64,000 nt of DNA from Monarcha castaneiventris obscurior (Eukaryota; Chordata; Aves; Passeriformes; Monarchidae): NCBI GenBank assembly GCA_026261815.1, contig JAMPIT010000476.1, positions 4,925,501-4,989,500 of the forward strand, written 5' to 3'. The notes beneath the pieces are model-generated. The model was not told the origin of the DNA. It made no database searches and worked only from the letters and a program-made list of their open reading frames with translations. Positions within the stretch are counted from its first letter, which is position 1; each line of letters opens with the position of its first letter. The translations under genes were made by a program, and so were the position numbers. This document shows, piece by piece, positions 1-14,174 of this stretch.

Positions 1-3000
1 TCCATATTTAACCTGCAACTCCACTGTGCACACTCTGCTTATTCAAATTTAGTCTTAGTCTGTGATTTTGGATACCTGTAATTGCACAATGGCTGGTTTG
101 AGCATATGCACTTTTTTTCTCAAATTGGAAAGCTCTACCAGAAGCTCTGCAAATCATATATTTTGAAGAAACAAAAATAGCCATCTGCTCTGAGTTAATA
201 GCAATGACTAACATTTTCTATCAAGGCAGACCATTTCAGATCACTCCAATGTGAACGCTAATTAAAATTAATTACACATGTCTCCGAAGATTTTTTTTCT
301 TAATATCCAGAAAAGCTAAGGAGACAATCTCTGAGACATTGTCATGAAATAATAACACTTAAGGATTTTGCCTATCTCATGTGAGTGCTCTCCCAAAAAC
401 ATATGGATCTTTTCAAGTACACACAACCAAAACACACACAAACCCCCACAATTTTAAGGTGAAAATGAACCGAAGATAGGCTGCTCAGTATGTAGGCCAG
501 CCTTGGCAATGAAGTATCTCGAGTCCTATATGTAACCCAGAACAGAAATGCAGCCAAAACTAACACCACATGGGCCAAAATCCACAGTAGTAACAGTGAC
601 TGCCACTAAAATATTCCATAAGTCTCTGGAGGAGAAGGTTTGGTGAGGGATGGAAGCCTGTTTTGGAATCTGCCTCGGGGCCACACAGACACAAAAGCTG
701 CCCCCAGCTGTCAGCCCCTCATCAAGCACAGAGGGAACACGGCTCCTGCTCCAGTCCTGCCCTTCCCTGGATGGGGCAGAGGGACCCAGACTGTGCTGGG
801 TCACGGATCAGCAAGGCCAAGAGAAGCTGTGCTGCAGCTCACTCAGGGTTACCACGCATGGCTTAGCCCGTGCTTAACCCACCCGTGTGTCTGGCAGGCA
901 CTTATGTTTCAGATCCCACACAATCACTTAGGGAATTTTCTTCAGGTACAATGTAACTTTCATATTCAAGGTACGGGTTTGGCACTGCAGTTTCCTTCCC
1001 CCAAGAGCCCCTTTTTGCTCTGGAATACCAGTTTTAAACCTCAATACCTGCACCATACTATCTCTTATTGGTCATGCAAAGAATATTTGCTAATAATAAC
1101 AAAAAAGAATATATTCCAGAAAAAAAAACAAGACAACTTTTTTTCCCCTTTTTTTTTCTTTTTAAGGGAAAGCAGTTGGCAATAAAGGCTAGCTAGCTAT
1201 TCCTTGGGTTTGTATATTTTTCCTGTTCTTAAATATTGTCCTCTCCAGCATTTTAGGAGTTTGTTTAGAAATGTTATCAGCTTTTTTCTGGATTAAATTT
1301 GTAGGGCTTTTTAATTAAACAGATTCTCTTTCTTCCATTTTGAACAGAGAGGGCTCTGAATAGCTTACAGTTCAGCTCTTCCTGGGGCTTAGCTTTCTGA
1401 GTAATTCAAAAACAGTAACTAAACATACATCTCATTTTAGGCTTTCTCCTTTAGCCTGGCTTCTATCCAACACCTCCTCTGACCCGGTCTCCTTTCACTA
1501 GTTCCCTTTATTTTGGCTCTTGCCCAATTTCCCTTATATATGGATAGCAGTTAACCAGTTGCTGCCCATGGCAAGAAATTCAGTACTTAAAGCTCTAGTA
1601 CATTTGGAGTCCCAGAAAAACCTTTTGTTCCATCCCCTTCTACAGCAACCCACAGCCAACAATATATATCCAAAATATGTAGTGATACCTTTCACTGTGT
1701 AGACACAGTGTATTTTCCTGGGTCCTACTAGACAACACAGTTCCCTGTGCAATATGATTCCTGACAGACAGAGTGTACTCAGGAGTCAGTAGCTAAAATT
1801 CCTCATCTGGCAGTTCTATTTTCAGTCTTATTGTGTGCCCTCAAAATGGCCTTTTGCTCGCTCTCCTCTGGACATTCATCTGTTTGTCAGATTAAAGATC
1901 TGTTTTTACAAGCCTGCCCCAGACAGTCAGCTCTGGAGCAGGGATGGCAGGTTCTGTCCCACTGCTTCACGGTTACTGAGGGGCATTTGGCTCTCAGGAA
2001 CCTACTCTTGTGAAAGCAAAAGGAACAGTTCCATGCTTTGCACTTGCTCCTCACACCCCTCTATCATACAGAACCACAGAGGTGAGGAAAGAAACACCGT
2101 AACTCAATTTCGTCTGGGTCCTGGTTGGGCAGGAAAGTAAAAGACAAGAACTGGTGGCATCTTCCTCTGCAAGGAAGGCAGAATTTCCCATGCTAGTTCT
2201 GCTTCTTTGGCTCCAAGGAAAGGAATGACTCTGAAGAGGAACAGAGAAAGGCTGCTGATCAGGGACTCTCCACCAAGTAACCCTTCCTCACTCCATGGTT
2301 GCTACTCACAATACTGGTATGGAAGGCTTGAAAATTCACCAACTCAACAAATGCTTCAGCCTACTACCATTTATAACCCCCAGAACCTGTAGCTGGTAGA
2401 TTGTCTACTCTAAAAGGGAATTCGTCTCTCCAGAGCTGGAGAAGAGGTGGAAAGGAAGCTTTTTCTCTGCTTGTAGCAAATGAAGACAGGTTTTTTTACT
2501 CATCATCATTTCTTTAATTAAAAGAGAAGTAGTATATAAATGGAGCTGTAATACAGTAATGCAACAATCTATTGACCAGTAAATCAGGAAAAAGGTGTAA
2601 TTACACTACTACAAAGGCAAGAGATTACTGTAGAACTACAGACTGTCAAAATAGTGCCACGTGGATCCTGTAGTCAACAGGGTGAGATCATGAGAACTAA
2701 TGACTGCTTGCCCTTCTGAGGGGAGATGGAGAGGTGGGACCATTGCACAGATCCTTAAGGGAGACATATTTAAGACTACAGTTCTTGTCCCAGGCTACAG
2801 TACTTGATTAACAGTAGAAGCACCAATAAGTGAGTGATTTTTACAAGAAATAAGTGGAGAATAAATCAAATGTTTGGAATGAAATCCAGTAAGGAAAGGA
2901 AACTTTCTGGGATGGACAGAATTTGTTTTCCTTGTTCTTGAGCTCTAAACAAGAGTCTTACACACTCAGCAATGAGAACATGACAGGTTAATCTACTGAA

Positions 3001-4366
3001 TGTGAGCAGAGATGCTGACAAAATCCTCTCTCATTCGTGCTTAGCTCTGCCTGAGAAAGTCAATCAGCGGCTACATCTACACAGTTTCACAGTTAAGTTC
3101 TACAGCAGTACTGCAAACATTCTTTTTTTCCCCTATAGCATAATTATTTTAAAATACTCAATATATTTGATCTCTTTTTCCAGTCTAAAATAAAACCAGA
3201 CTTGCCACGAGTTTCCTGTGGAGAAGAGAAGACGGCTAACACAAAATAGCACTCACTTGACAGTTTTAGGTTTAGACACACACTGCTTGACCCTACATCT
3301 CAACTTCAGTTGCTTAAAGGCAGACTCATGTAGATGGACGCAGCCAAAAATGATCCAGGAATCACAGGGCACTCACTTGAATTTATTTTAATATCTAGTA
3401 CTCCTAAGGTAAGTAAACTAGAGGAGTCCATTGCAAAGGTCTTCCATAGTGTGTATAAATTGATGGCCCATTCAAAAACTTTAAATGTATCACTTATTTT
3501 GCTTAGAAACAAACCTAACCTCCCTGTTTTTGAAGAAATACTGTAACTATTTCAGGCAAAGTTTTCCTCTTCCCTCCCTCACCTTTTTTTTTTTTGTTGA
3601 TTTTTTTAAAGATTTAATTAGAAAGTAACATGAAAATAATTTAATTATTTCACAACAGAGCCTTTTCATAAACACACAATTATGTTCATTTCATGAGAAT
3701 TTATCTTCACTGTGAAATCAATCGTCACAGTCTCCATTTACTCTACATTACTAAGTCACATTTGATTCCTGTCAAGCGAACTGCTGACTTCTGCAGTAAA
3801 TCAAGATGACAGATACTGTTAGTTTCCTTTTCCATCTATCCCCAAGTCTCAGCTAACTCAAGATGGTTTTTCCTTCTATGCAGTGAAGTGAGTATTTTCC
3901 TGGTCACTATATTTCAGAGCTGGAAAGGCTTTCATAAATGGAAAAAATGCAGTGCATAATCCAGGAAACTATTGAAATGTACAGTATCAGAAACATATGG
4001 CTGGAGCAAATACCTATGCAGTGAGGGGCTGGGAATGAAAAAGAGAACAAGCTTATTAAAATTCTTCTCCTAAAAGGATTTTGCTTGAAAATTAAAATTA
4101 TTTAATTGAACATTAACAAAGATTTCATAGTCAAGGAAAAAAATGCTGCAGATTATGGAGAGAGGAAAAAAGAGATACAGATTAATCTCCGTGCTATCAC
4201 AGAAGCTGGAACAGATGATTGGGCCTTTGTTCTTTAACGATCTACATCTTAAATAGCAAAATGGTTCCATAACCAGAACCCTCAGTGGGCAGACTTTGAA
4301 AGCTGATTTCTTTCTCAGTTGCTAAGGTTTTTTTAATTAAAAAAAGCAACCACTCCACCACCTCCC

Positions 4367-4391
4367 AAAAAAAAAAAAAAAAAAAAAAAAA
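4367..4391. repeat. A25 homopolymer
   Basis: Twenty-five A residues follow a C-rich CCACCACCTCCC. No LINE or SINE sequence is recognisable upstream, so I do not call it a retroposon tail. Confidence 0.95.
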
Positions 4392-5144
4392 GCCAACCAG
4401 AAACGAAGTTAATTTTTCACATGATCTTTGAAAAGCAAGCCATACTCTCACACACACAGATCAGAAACCAGGATTCAACTGATTACCACAAAACAGAACA
4501 ACAAGACTCCTTATTTCAATGTATCTTTATCAATTCCCTGTTTCAGTTTCCTTAAGAATGTGGGATAGGGGACAGAGTCCCCAGCCAGATCACTCTACTC
4601 GAGAACCAATGTTCCTGTTTTTGCTGACACATTCATGAATTCAGGATTCAGTGGAAAGTGATACTAATCTTGTTTTGATCAATTTGTGCCAGGAGGCAGA
4701 TTTTTAGAAATATCAAAAATCAGCTGTTTTACAGTAACAGAGAAACTGCTCTTTTAATTAGAATTCAATAAATATGTCTTCAAAAACCAACTTCTGCCTC
4801 CCTTAAAGCTGGAAGACTGATTCCATGATCTGCCTCTTCCAAGGCAAAGGTATTTTGTGGTCTTACTGCTGCGCTATCATGTCTTAACATGCCCATGTGG
4901 ATATAAGGATGTTTTTAGAGCAGCTTGCAGAAGCTGCAGGGTCTACTTAAGAGCCCAAAGAGGCAGGGCTAATTACAGACATGGCAAACATTTTAGACAT
5001 CTGATTTTGAAATCCTTGATGTCTAGTATGGATGAAGATGAAGTGAAAATGTAAATGTCCAGCTATATACCACCCAAATAAATCCCAAACTTGCCAATGG
5101 AAATGCTTCTCTTGGATTTTCATAGCAGTTTGATGATTAATATT

Positions 5145-5162
5145 GATGATGATGATGATGAT
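5145..5162. repeat. (GAT)6 microsatellite
   Basis: Six perfect GAT units in the DNM3 intron downstream of the exon at 6641-6750. Confidence 0.9.
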
Positions 5163-6640
5163 ATTTAAAGCCATTAGTCAAACCAAAGGAGAAACAATGA
5201 GCTAAAATTAACAAATTTCTCAAGGAAGTAATCTAATATGTACAGCTGATACCAAGCCACCAGGACAAAGTTACTTTTCTTGATAGATGTACACACAACA
5301 CTGGGATGATCCACACATATCTACAGCAGAATTGTTGGAATTAACATTCATTTCCAGCAGCCAAGGATCATTTATGTTTTTAAGAACATGAAGAGCTTTT
5401 CAAAGCTTTCTTCTGTGCTCCAGAAATGCAACTGGTCAAGCATTTGAAACATTATTCCCAGCTAGTATGTGTGTGACATACTTTCAAAGGGCATCTCCTG
5501 GCAGACCATGTCCCCTTGCAGGCTGGCTGAGGTGTCAGCAGACATAGGCAAAGCCTTCCTGGGGTAGTCCAAACTGAGATGACAATGTGTCCTCGCATTG
5601 CTGGCGTCAGCAGAAACTTGACAGCCCAGAAATCCCGTGCTTCGCTTTTGCTTTGCAGGAGGGAGGGGCATTCCTTGCTTCCGAAAGTTCTGGCCACTAT
5701 TTCTGGCCAGTTTGGGAGCAACGACAGCTGGCTCTACACAGAGCCACATCCAGCCCTCATCATCTTGAACATCTGAAGGTAATGCCAAGCTTTAGTGACG
5801 TGAAGGAGAAGCGGGTGTGAAGGAATTTAGCAGAAGAGGGAAACAAGGATATCTATCCATGCTATCCCTGCAATTCAATTTACTTATTTGCCTGAAAAAA
5901 ACTTACAGAAATTGCCCCTTATCTGCTAAAATGCAATTCCACTGAGACAGCTACAAATGCAACTCTCCTCCTCAGTTAAAAAAAAAAAAATTACATGTCA
6001 CTTTTATGTCTTTTTTAACATTTAAGGAACCTGTTTGTGCACAGCAATCTGAACTGGCTGTGTATCAGGAGTAGCTTCTGTACAGCACCTGCACCACTTA
6101 AAACAGATGAAGAGTCTGAGAGGAAAAGTGTGGGGCAAAAACTAAAAAGCAAACATTTTATAAATTAGAGAAGTAGAGGAATCTCGTTTTTCTTCATTTA
6201 GCAGTGTTTAAACCCAAATGAACAATCAAATGAGTCCCAAGATTAATGACAGGCAAGAATTTCCACTGGAGAAAGTGAAAAGCAGTGACGCTTTTGTGAT
6301 TTACACCAGTTGAATCTGGTCACAAGGTACAGAAGTCATGAATGTTTTGGTAAGCCTAGGTGACTGCCAAATAAAACAAAAATAGGATCAGGAGATGATT
6401 ATTCAGTCACACAGAAGAACTGGCTGACTCATCGTGGAGCTGTTTCACCCCGTGAGTGGCTCAGAGGACACCAGCCTTTCATCCCATGGTTATGCAACAG
6501 CAAAGAAGCAGATAAATCAAGAATACCAAGACCTTGTGTACTCAACATGGTGGAAATAACAGAACTCCACTCACAGTTATTAGAAAGCTCAGCTAGATAC
6601 CATTTTATAGACATATCTGCAGAATAGCACATTTTCTTAC

Positions 6641-6750
6641 CTCTGCTCTGTGTTAAACAATGCAAAGATGTGTTTGCTGGACATGAAGCTCTTTTCAACA
6701 TCTCGCACTTTCAAGTTGTCCAAAGGCAGCATATACTTCTTCTCTTTTTC
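6641..6750 (-). CDS. DNM3: Dynamin-3 coding exon: middle of the PH domain
   Basis: Minus-strand exon of 110 nt: 36 codons plus the first two bases of an Arg codon. It begins [15 protein letters not shown], continues [17 protein letters not shown] and ends NTEQ(R). It follows directly on the DDE end of the exon at 59854-59967, so no coding exon is missing between them. It supplies the PH-domain strands after variable loop 2. The acceptor is ttttctag before GAA, after a pyrimidine-rich tract, and the donor is CAGAG followed by gtaagaaaat, close to consensus. The reading frame is open throughout. The Ser after VEK and the PL in MLPLDN agree with DNM3 as I remember it; DNM1 has MLSVDN and Gly after VEK. 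The next exon, expected to begin NVYKDYR, was not found in the 6.6 kb further downstream on this strand and probably lies outside the window. Confidence 0.96.
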
Positions 6751-9700
6751 CTAGAAAAGAAATGGATTAAAACAACACTGTATGAGAAGAAGCCTGATGT
6801 CAGCAAGCTCTGTTTAGTTGGTAATGACCTTGATACATTTGTTATCACAAGGAAATACCCAAATTTAAATGTCTGCTTATCTTGCATAGACCTACCTGCA
6901 AGGGAAATGAAACCTCAGTTTCAGTTCTGTTTTTTGCTGACCCTTTTAGAACATTTCCTAATAAAACAAGTTCACCTCAAACACATAAACATCTACATTT
7001 GTTATTTTTCACTCTGCTGCATTCTAAAAAGGCAAGGGTCAGACCTAACTAAAATAAAAGTGTCTGATCAATAAAGAACTCTTCTATATCTGCACAGCAA
7101 GTGAAGTAACTGGTGACATAAGTTCATCTCTGCTTTGTTGCTATTATTAATTATGTAAGCATGGCATTCAATAAACCCACGCATAAACTTTCATTCTGCC
7201 AGTGAAAAATATGAAACCCATACAAATCAATCAAAATAATACTATTATCAAGGTTTTATATGTACCATGTACAAACAAAATCAGACTCTAATATAGCCAG
7301 ATTATTTCTCCAAATAGGAATGACTTATTCACTCTTGCTGTAGCCAACTCCTTTGCAATTTCATCACAACCCTAATTTAGAGCACAATCACTGTAATTTC
7401 ACCTTTTCCAGGTTTCTTCCTTCCTGTCACTTCCAATTAAGGACTAACAATACTCGCAAGGTAATTTACTATGTCAGAACAAAAAAACCCTGAGATTATT
7501 AGCTGCTGCCATTGTGTTAAACTTCTTTAAGTCGTTGCACTGATGGCTAAACTGAACCAAACCTCTCCAGTTTGCTTTGCAAACACACCAGATGTTAAAT
7601 AGAAGGAACCAAAGACAAGAAGGCATCCTCAAAGCCCTCATTCTGGACTTGCACATCACGATAACACACTGACAGGGGTATTAACACAGCACCGTTTAAC
7701 AGCTTCTAAAAGCCATTACTGTTAAGGCTAGTGCCACTAACATGGCAGCAATGGAGTGCAGAGAGGCTTTATGCCCTGGAATTTTTCCAGTGGATACTAA
7801 AAGGGGTTTTCGTGAATTTGGCTACCCAATGACCCTACAGAACTTCAATAAATCACCAAAGTTGGAGAGCTTAGTATTCCTTTACAGTCCCTTATTAGCC
7901 AACATGAAGCAAGGCTGACTCATCTCTGCCCAGCCACCCCCAGAGCCAGCTATAAAGTTCAGCACCATTGCACTTCCCTGGAGTATTCTGGACTAGGGCA
8001 TCACTTATGGGGGTTGGCTCAAGGAAGAAATGTGCATGGGGTAACAGTTTATTGTATGCCATGAGACAGGACAAAGGGACAAACCAAACTAGGGCTCATT
8101 CTTCTCAATATGTATTTCCCGGAATACAGCAAGCAACTTCCAGTGCACAGAACTGGAAGATGTCCTGGCTGGGCTGAATGTGTGTTCTATGAGGGCAGAT
8201 GCAATTCATCTTGGCTGAGCTTCAGCAGATTGCAAAACTAAGCTGGATGAGAAAGGCCCGAAGAGTGAAACTATAAAAATACTGTGACATAGCCAACAAC
8301 GGCTCACTTTCCTAGACAGCCTCATACCAGGCCTCAGGAGAGGAAAAAGCAGATTTCAAAAGCCCTTCTGGAAAAGCACAGTTTCTCGTCGTTCAATACA
8401 AAGGTTACCAAATCCCATGTATTGCATTAAAAGTATCTCCTGGATTTTGAAACTGCCTCTATCTTAACCATCCTAAAAATTATTACTCACAAAAAACCAT
8501 ACACATGTATATTCTTCACTCTCTCATCTAACATCTACTCCCATGAAGGAGTCTAGTTCTGTGCCACTCTGTAGCTGCTTATCACAGTTCATACCTATAT
8601 TCTTCTTCCAGGGATTATGTATTGTCTGAAGCCTTGGGGCTCTCCCTGCAGGGACTGTACACTACCATCCATTCAGTAAGAATTACCACTGAGATAAATA
8701 AAAAAAGCCAAGTAAATTCATAATTTACCGATACAAAAATAAATAACAGTAAATGATGATAAATAACTTACAGATCAGATATTTATGCATCAAAACTAAA
8801 AGTACACTGTGCTCTAATACAGACTTTTATTGATGTGATCTGTTTTTGCTATTACATATTTATGTCCTAACTAGTATAGTAAATAAAGGACAACAATGTA
8901 TTAGCTTTGCTGCCGTAACAAAGGGACACACACTTTAAAAATATTCTAGCATATATTAAACTTTGTATTAAAAGCATTTTTTTCCATTGAAAGCTGGACT
9001 GCATGGCAATGTAAGAAATTTTATTTCAGTTTTTTCTTTAAAACTTACTTTTCAGTTTTACAAAATAGGCTTATCATGATTTACTATTCAATTACTGAAA
9101 AATTAAGAAGTTTCTGGTGAAGTCTTTGTTCTGATAGACACTATTCACTGACAAACCAAGCAACCACAGATGAATAAAAATAGAAACTGATGAAAAAACT
9201 ATACCAAGAATCTGACTGTCTAAACAAAAATTCCACAAGCAGGAAAGTTATATAAATGTTTGATGCCAAACTGTGAGAAAGTGTTTCTTCTGCAGCCACC
9301 AGGAAAAAGGAAATGCCTACTGAAGGCTAAGAAGTGGTTGGTATTTATTTACATGGCCTCCTACCCACATGCTGAGACAGGGCAGTTTCCAAGAAAGGGA
9401 AATCACAGGGTGCCTGTGCTTGAGGCAAACAGAGACAGCATGTCACACAGGAGAGATCAGAGCTAAATACTGCTTAATGCCAGGAGAAAGGTATTACTGT
9501 GACATTAAAGTGTGGCAGCAAAACTCATTGCAATTTCTTTCCCCTCAAAAGCGGGGGAAAGTATACATAAATGGAGAACAGGCTAATTCAACAGCAGATG
9601 AGTCCAACGTTTCAGCCTAAGCTCAATTAATACTATGTTATGGTAGGGCAAAAAAAATCTCCAGCCAGGACTATTCGTGCATATTTCCCATCCTGAGAAG

Positions 9701-12700
9701 CTGACAGCATAAGAAACAGGGAATGCATGAAGCCTGGGAGGAATGGGGCTAGGCGCACTTCGACGAGTGACTACATGCACATAACTGTGGGTCCAGTTTG
9801 TCCCCCTCAGCATTTGTTCTTTTTTATTTATAGATTTTTATTTTTATAAAGGAGCAGAGAACTGAAGCGTGACACGAGGGGAAAAACCAGCACATGCTGA
9901 TCTCACGTACAGACTTTGCCTCTCTTTTTCCAGAGCAGAGGAAAAGAAGGAAAAAGTGGGAGGTAGAATGGCCCATTCCTGTCCCTGTGACATGAAAAAA
10001 ATTCCCCATACTCCACCTTAGAAAAACAAACGAACCTGCTGGCCTGGGGAGGCCTTCCCACCCTGGAGACGATGTTTCACCACTCGTGGGCATAAGTAGC
10101 ACTCACATCCTTAATGGACCAATTCTGTTCCCCAACAGGCAAGTGAGCTGCCAGGAACTGACAGCATGATGTAAATATGCCATATTACAACTGCCCCTTC
10201 CTTCTGCACTGTTTAAATGTACTAAAAATAAATACTGCTCAAGTCCAAAATGGCACAAGGGATACAAAAAATACAACAGCAGCTCCCCTTCCCCCAGCAA
10301 GGTCTCAGGCAGCACTTCCAGGCTAATGAACTCCATTGCATTTTCAGCCAGGGGCAGAAACTGCTTCAAAAAGCATTCTGTGCATTTGGAACCTTCAGGC
10401 TCAGTCAAAACAGCAAAAGAAACCTTGGACACCACATCAGCAACCTGGATGATAAGGGGAACAGAATTCCTTTGCTTCAAAGAAAAGAGACTGTTAAATT
10501 ACTTCAGCTTCTTCCAGTTATCAAAGGTGATTCTTTTGTCACTGCAGGACAGCTACAGTGCAACAGCAGCAGCAGCACAGGCTCTACTCCACAAGAGAAG
10601 AGAATTAAAGTTCATGAAGGACAATTCAAACACACGATGCTGAGGTTCTGAAATGAAGGACTGAGCCAAGCATTGGCCCAATTGCCATTTCAGCTGAATC
10701 AAGAGAATTGAGCTGGTTTGCTCACCACTTATTAATGCCTTATAGAACACCAGCTTTGAAATGGAGGGTCATGACACCAACCAAAACCACTCTATGTGGG
10801 GACCACAAGTTCAGAGAAATCAAGCTCCCAACTGGAAGAAGAGGCCACACTGGAAAGGTTGGAACAAAGGCTGGTTTACAACAGGATTCAGTCTCTGCAC
10901 CAGCTGTACAGAGAGTACAAATCTCAGGAATATTTACTGCGCACCGATAGCAAATGTAGATATCCACAAAATGCTTCTGCCATTAGCATGAGGCATTAAC
11001 AAGTATTAGGCATTGATGAGGCTAAAGAGTGAACTGCTTTAAAATGATAAACTGAGGAAGAACAGCTTTGAAATGAAGCTGGGGAACAGCAGATTAAAAA
11101 CTTAGCATTTCTGCTTTTGGACTAGCTTTTTGACACTGTACTGCTCGCTGTATTTGTTTCTGCATTAATACTTGGGGCTAATACTTACCTGACTCACGGG
11201 TGTTGTGCTTGACCTTGTTTCTGCCAGCAGCCACTGATGGCAGGGCATTATTAAATATTCTGCATTCAGGGCTCTAAAATGTGTAGGTGGAACACCCAAG
11301 CCAAGCAACTACTTGGCAAAGCACTTAAGCAGCAGAGGCAGAAAATAATCCCAAGCAAAGATATTTTATAGTACTGTACTATTTAATATGGCCAGAGCCG
11401 TACCCACATTCTGCAGAGACACAAGAAGCAGTGGCTTGTGAACCTGCTAAGCCACAATGATCTGTATTAAAGAAAGAAGAAAAAAAATAATAGAAAGTGT
11501 AGGGAAATGCTGGTGGTCTGTGCCTGTTTACTCCCAAAAAGGAAAGGCTCAGACTTGTTTACACCTCGGAGCTCTGGCTGCCAGTGCAAACAGCCTACTC
11601 TGTGGCATTTGATGGAAGTGAAAACTATTAAGATGCCTCATAGAAACCTTTATAGTATTCAAATCAATATCCAAGAATTTACCATATTCTGACTTTAAAT
11701 ATACTCAAGAGAATTTTACTGTGTTTCTATTACAGTTTTTATTTCTCTGTCAGTTGACAAAGCCACACAGCATCTTCACAGTGGTCTCTGCTTCGCCACA
11801 CTTTGCTTTAAAGCATCCTTTGAAAAATGAAGCATGAGATTCTCAGACACTACTGCACAATTCTGAAGAAAAATAAAGCAAGTTATTTTACTACAGATTC
11901 CTTAGCGGTGTGGGATTCAGGCCTGAGCAGGCTCCTGGGTACAGATGTAGGAAACATAATTCTAGCATGTCTACAAAATGAAGAAGGAGCTGCTTTACCA
12001 CAAAAACAATGTGTACATAAATATTCTAACATTTTAATGAAACGCACTGCAAAAGAATACTTAATAAGTTGCAGACGAGAACATGTTTCTTCCATCTATG
12101 CACCTCTCCCCTCAGTCTTCTAGAGTCAACTTGAAATTGAAAATCTCATGAAAAAAATGTGACAATGGCTCAGGCTGATAAGTTGGGCTGTTAGAAGAAC
12201 AGAGCAGAAATACCAAATCTTATATTCCTTCAGTCTTACAAGTCTTTATCTTTTGCCATGGTCAAAATAATGAATTTCTTGTATAAATCAAAGCTGAAAA
12301 TCAAACCTGAAACTGTAGCTGAAAGAAAGATCTCATCACAGAACCAAGGTATTTCAGGTTTCAGTTATTATCTTTCTATATTTTGCATTTGTACTATCTT
12401 TTTCAGGCAATTATGCATACTTCTGGCACTTGCAATTTTTTCCCCAATCTTTTGGTATCTTTTTCCACAATATACTATTAAAAAAATTAAGAGCCTTGTT
12501 ATATCTCTGCTGTTTCTTCAGAATTCAGCTACGAGACTAAACCTGCTGCTAATGTTAAATCAGTCCTTAGTCTGGCCTTATCATTCATTTTACAGAGTGT
12601 CATTCATTTCCCACAGATGTTTTTCTCTCGTAAGTACCAGTATTACATTTGTTTCTGCACTTTTCTTTTGCCCAAATTTCTTCAGGAATAGAAAAACAAA

Positions 12701-13239
12701 AGTTTGCAAGTCTGCATTTGAAATATTTCATCACGAAATGGTCGCTGGTTCTTCCTTGAAAGCAGTTTCCTATCCTGCTACATTTCAAGACTTTCCAGAA
12801 GGACACCAATATAGGCTGTCTCTACCTCACTATTTTGCAGCACAAAGGTTTACAATTTTAATTGAGGGCTTCCAGGGAGCTGAAGCTGCAGTTTGCATTC
12901 CTACAGCACACAGCAAAGCAGAAGCTCACAACCTACCCCCTCAGAGGTAGGCAGCCCCAAATTCCTCCTTTTCCTTGCCTAGAAGAGAGGATGGGCACAG
13001 AATTCTTGAGGAGCGCTGTCCTGAGCACCCAAGCTGGCCTTGAAGTGGGAGCTGACACCTCTGAAACATGCTGTAGCAATCTAATTCCATGGGGCTGGCT
13101 GCCTGCACAGCAGTCCCCATGTTATGGTACCCAGATAAACATCTTTCCCATTGTCAATATCTCATTTCCCTGAATATTGGCTGACTAGGCATGACTGGGT
13201 GAGTGCAGAGTCTGAATGGTTGGATTAAGTAAAAAATGG
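6751..13239. other. Intronic stretch without a recognised gene
   Basis: AT-rich DNM3 intron next to the PH-domain exon acceptor. It contains a 230-codon plus-strand frame at 12258-12950, hydrophobic in its N-terminal half and unlike any family I know, and a 133-codon frame at 10250-10651. Both are more likely chance than genes. Nothing else was recognised. Confidence 0.7.
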
Positions 13240-13264
13240 GAAGGAGAAGGGGGGAGAAGGAGGG

Positions 13265-13510
13265 AGAGGAGAGGAGAGGAGAGGAGAGGAGAGGAGAGGA
13301 GAGGAGAGGAGAGGAGAGGAGAGGAGAGGAGAGGAGAGGAGAGGAGAGGAGAGGAGAGGAGAGGAGAGGAGAGGAGAAGGAGAGAGAGGAGAGGAGAGGA
13401 GAGGAGAGGAAGAGAGGAGAGGAGAGGAGAGGAGAGGAGAGGAGAGGAGAGGAGAGGAGAGGAGAGGAGAGGAGAGGAGAGGAGAGGAGAGGAGAGGAGA
13501 GGAGAGGAGA
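13265..13510. repeat. (GGAGA)n tandem array, about 49 copies
   Basis: A 5-bp purine-only unit repeats for about 246 bp, with two short interruptions near 13376-13386 and 13409-13414 that split it into three blocks. A degenerate purine-rich lead-in runs from about 13240. The strand is pure G/A over the array, so all frames stay open and any ORFs there are artefacts. Polypurine runs of this length can form triplex DNA and are often length-polymorphic. Confidence 0.98.
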
Positions 13511-14174
13511 ATGCACAATTGGTGCATCAAACAGAAAGGGAATAATTTCTGGAATATATAGCAAATTCAGTGTGATTTAAGTTTGCCCGTCTCCAAAAGA
13601 GGTGTTTATTATCACAAGTGAAGGGCTGGTCTTTCAACTGCTCTGTGCTGTCAGTAAAAGGATCAATCTGAGAAAGGGTCTGATGAAGAGGAAATCTCTA
13701 TTTAGCTCCTATTAGTTAGGATCTTGAAAGGTCATTTTGAATTTGGGAAATCTTGTCTGGGAAAGAAGCCAGCAATTCCTCTGAACTGAAGTGATGCTGG
13801 CATTTAAAACTGAGAGAAAGCCCCAACTGATGAACCAGTGACAGTCTGGAAAAATTCTGCTGGATGCATCAAGTCGCTGCTCCAAAGGTAGAGGGTGGAT
13901 AAACGTATCCTTTGACCTTTTTTATCCCTTGCTACGAAGCCTGCTTAGGACAGCTTGTTTTTCTCTGCTGGTGCTCAAATTTTTGTTTTTCACTCCTCAC
14001 CTACTGCAGATCATCCAAGAACCACAGTGGCTTGTAGGAGCAGTAGTGCAGGATGAAGGGCTTTGGAACAGCGCATCTGTGCTGGCAGAGGGCACAGAGG
14101 GACAATGACACATCAGGGTCTGCAAGATCAGGCTTCTCAGTTGGGTACAGCTTTTCATTAACAATTTTGCTTAT

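Larger units (their letters stand above)
1..6640 (-). other. DNM3 intron following the 6641-6750 exon (partial)
   Basis: No coding exon is recognisable on either strand; the expected next dynamin exon (starting NVYKDYR) is absent. It holds a GC-richer patch at about 640-900 within a 181-codon chance-looking plus frame (640-1185), the A25 tract, (GAT)6 and T-rich runs near 1130-1160 and 3587-3607. A somewhat GC-richer patch lies at 5480-5800. No mobile element was recognised. Confidence 0.75.

Noticed and set aside
640..1185. 181-codon plus-strand frame
   Set aside because: The translation has no recognisable domain; it is partly a GC-rich patch and partly T-rich intron, and no splice or promoter context supports a gene.
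4367..4391. A25 run as a retroposon poly(A) tail
   Set aside because: No SINE, LINE or retrogene sequence and no target-site duplication is visible next to it. The same holds for A23 at 51224-51246.
1..6640. Search for the next dynamin PH exon (NVYKDYR...)
   Set aside because: No matching minus-strand sequence was found; it probably lies outside the window.
10250..10651. 133-codon Gln-rich plus-strand frame
   Set aside because: The composition reflects CAG-rich intron sequence; overlapping frames on both strands are equally open, and no domain is seen.
13154..13580. Several long overlapping open frames on both strands
   Set aside because: They are translations of the (GGAGA)n array, which contains no stop codons in any frame; not genes.
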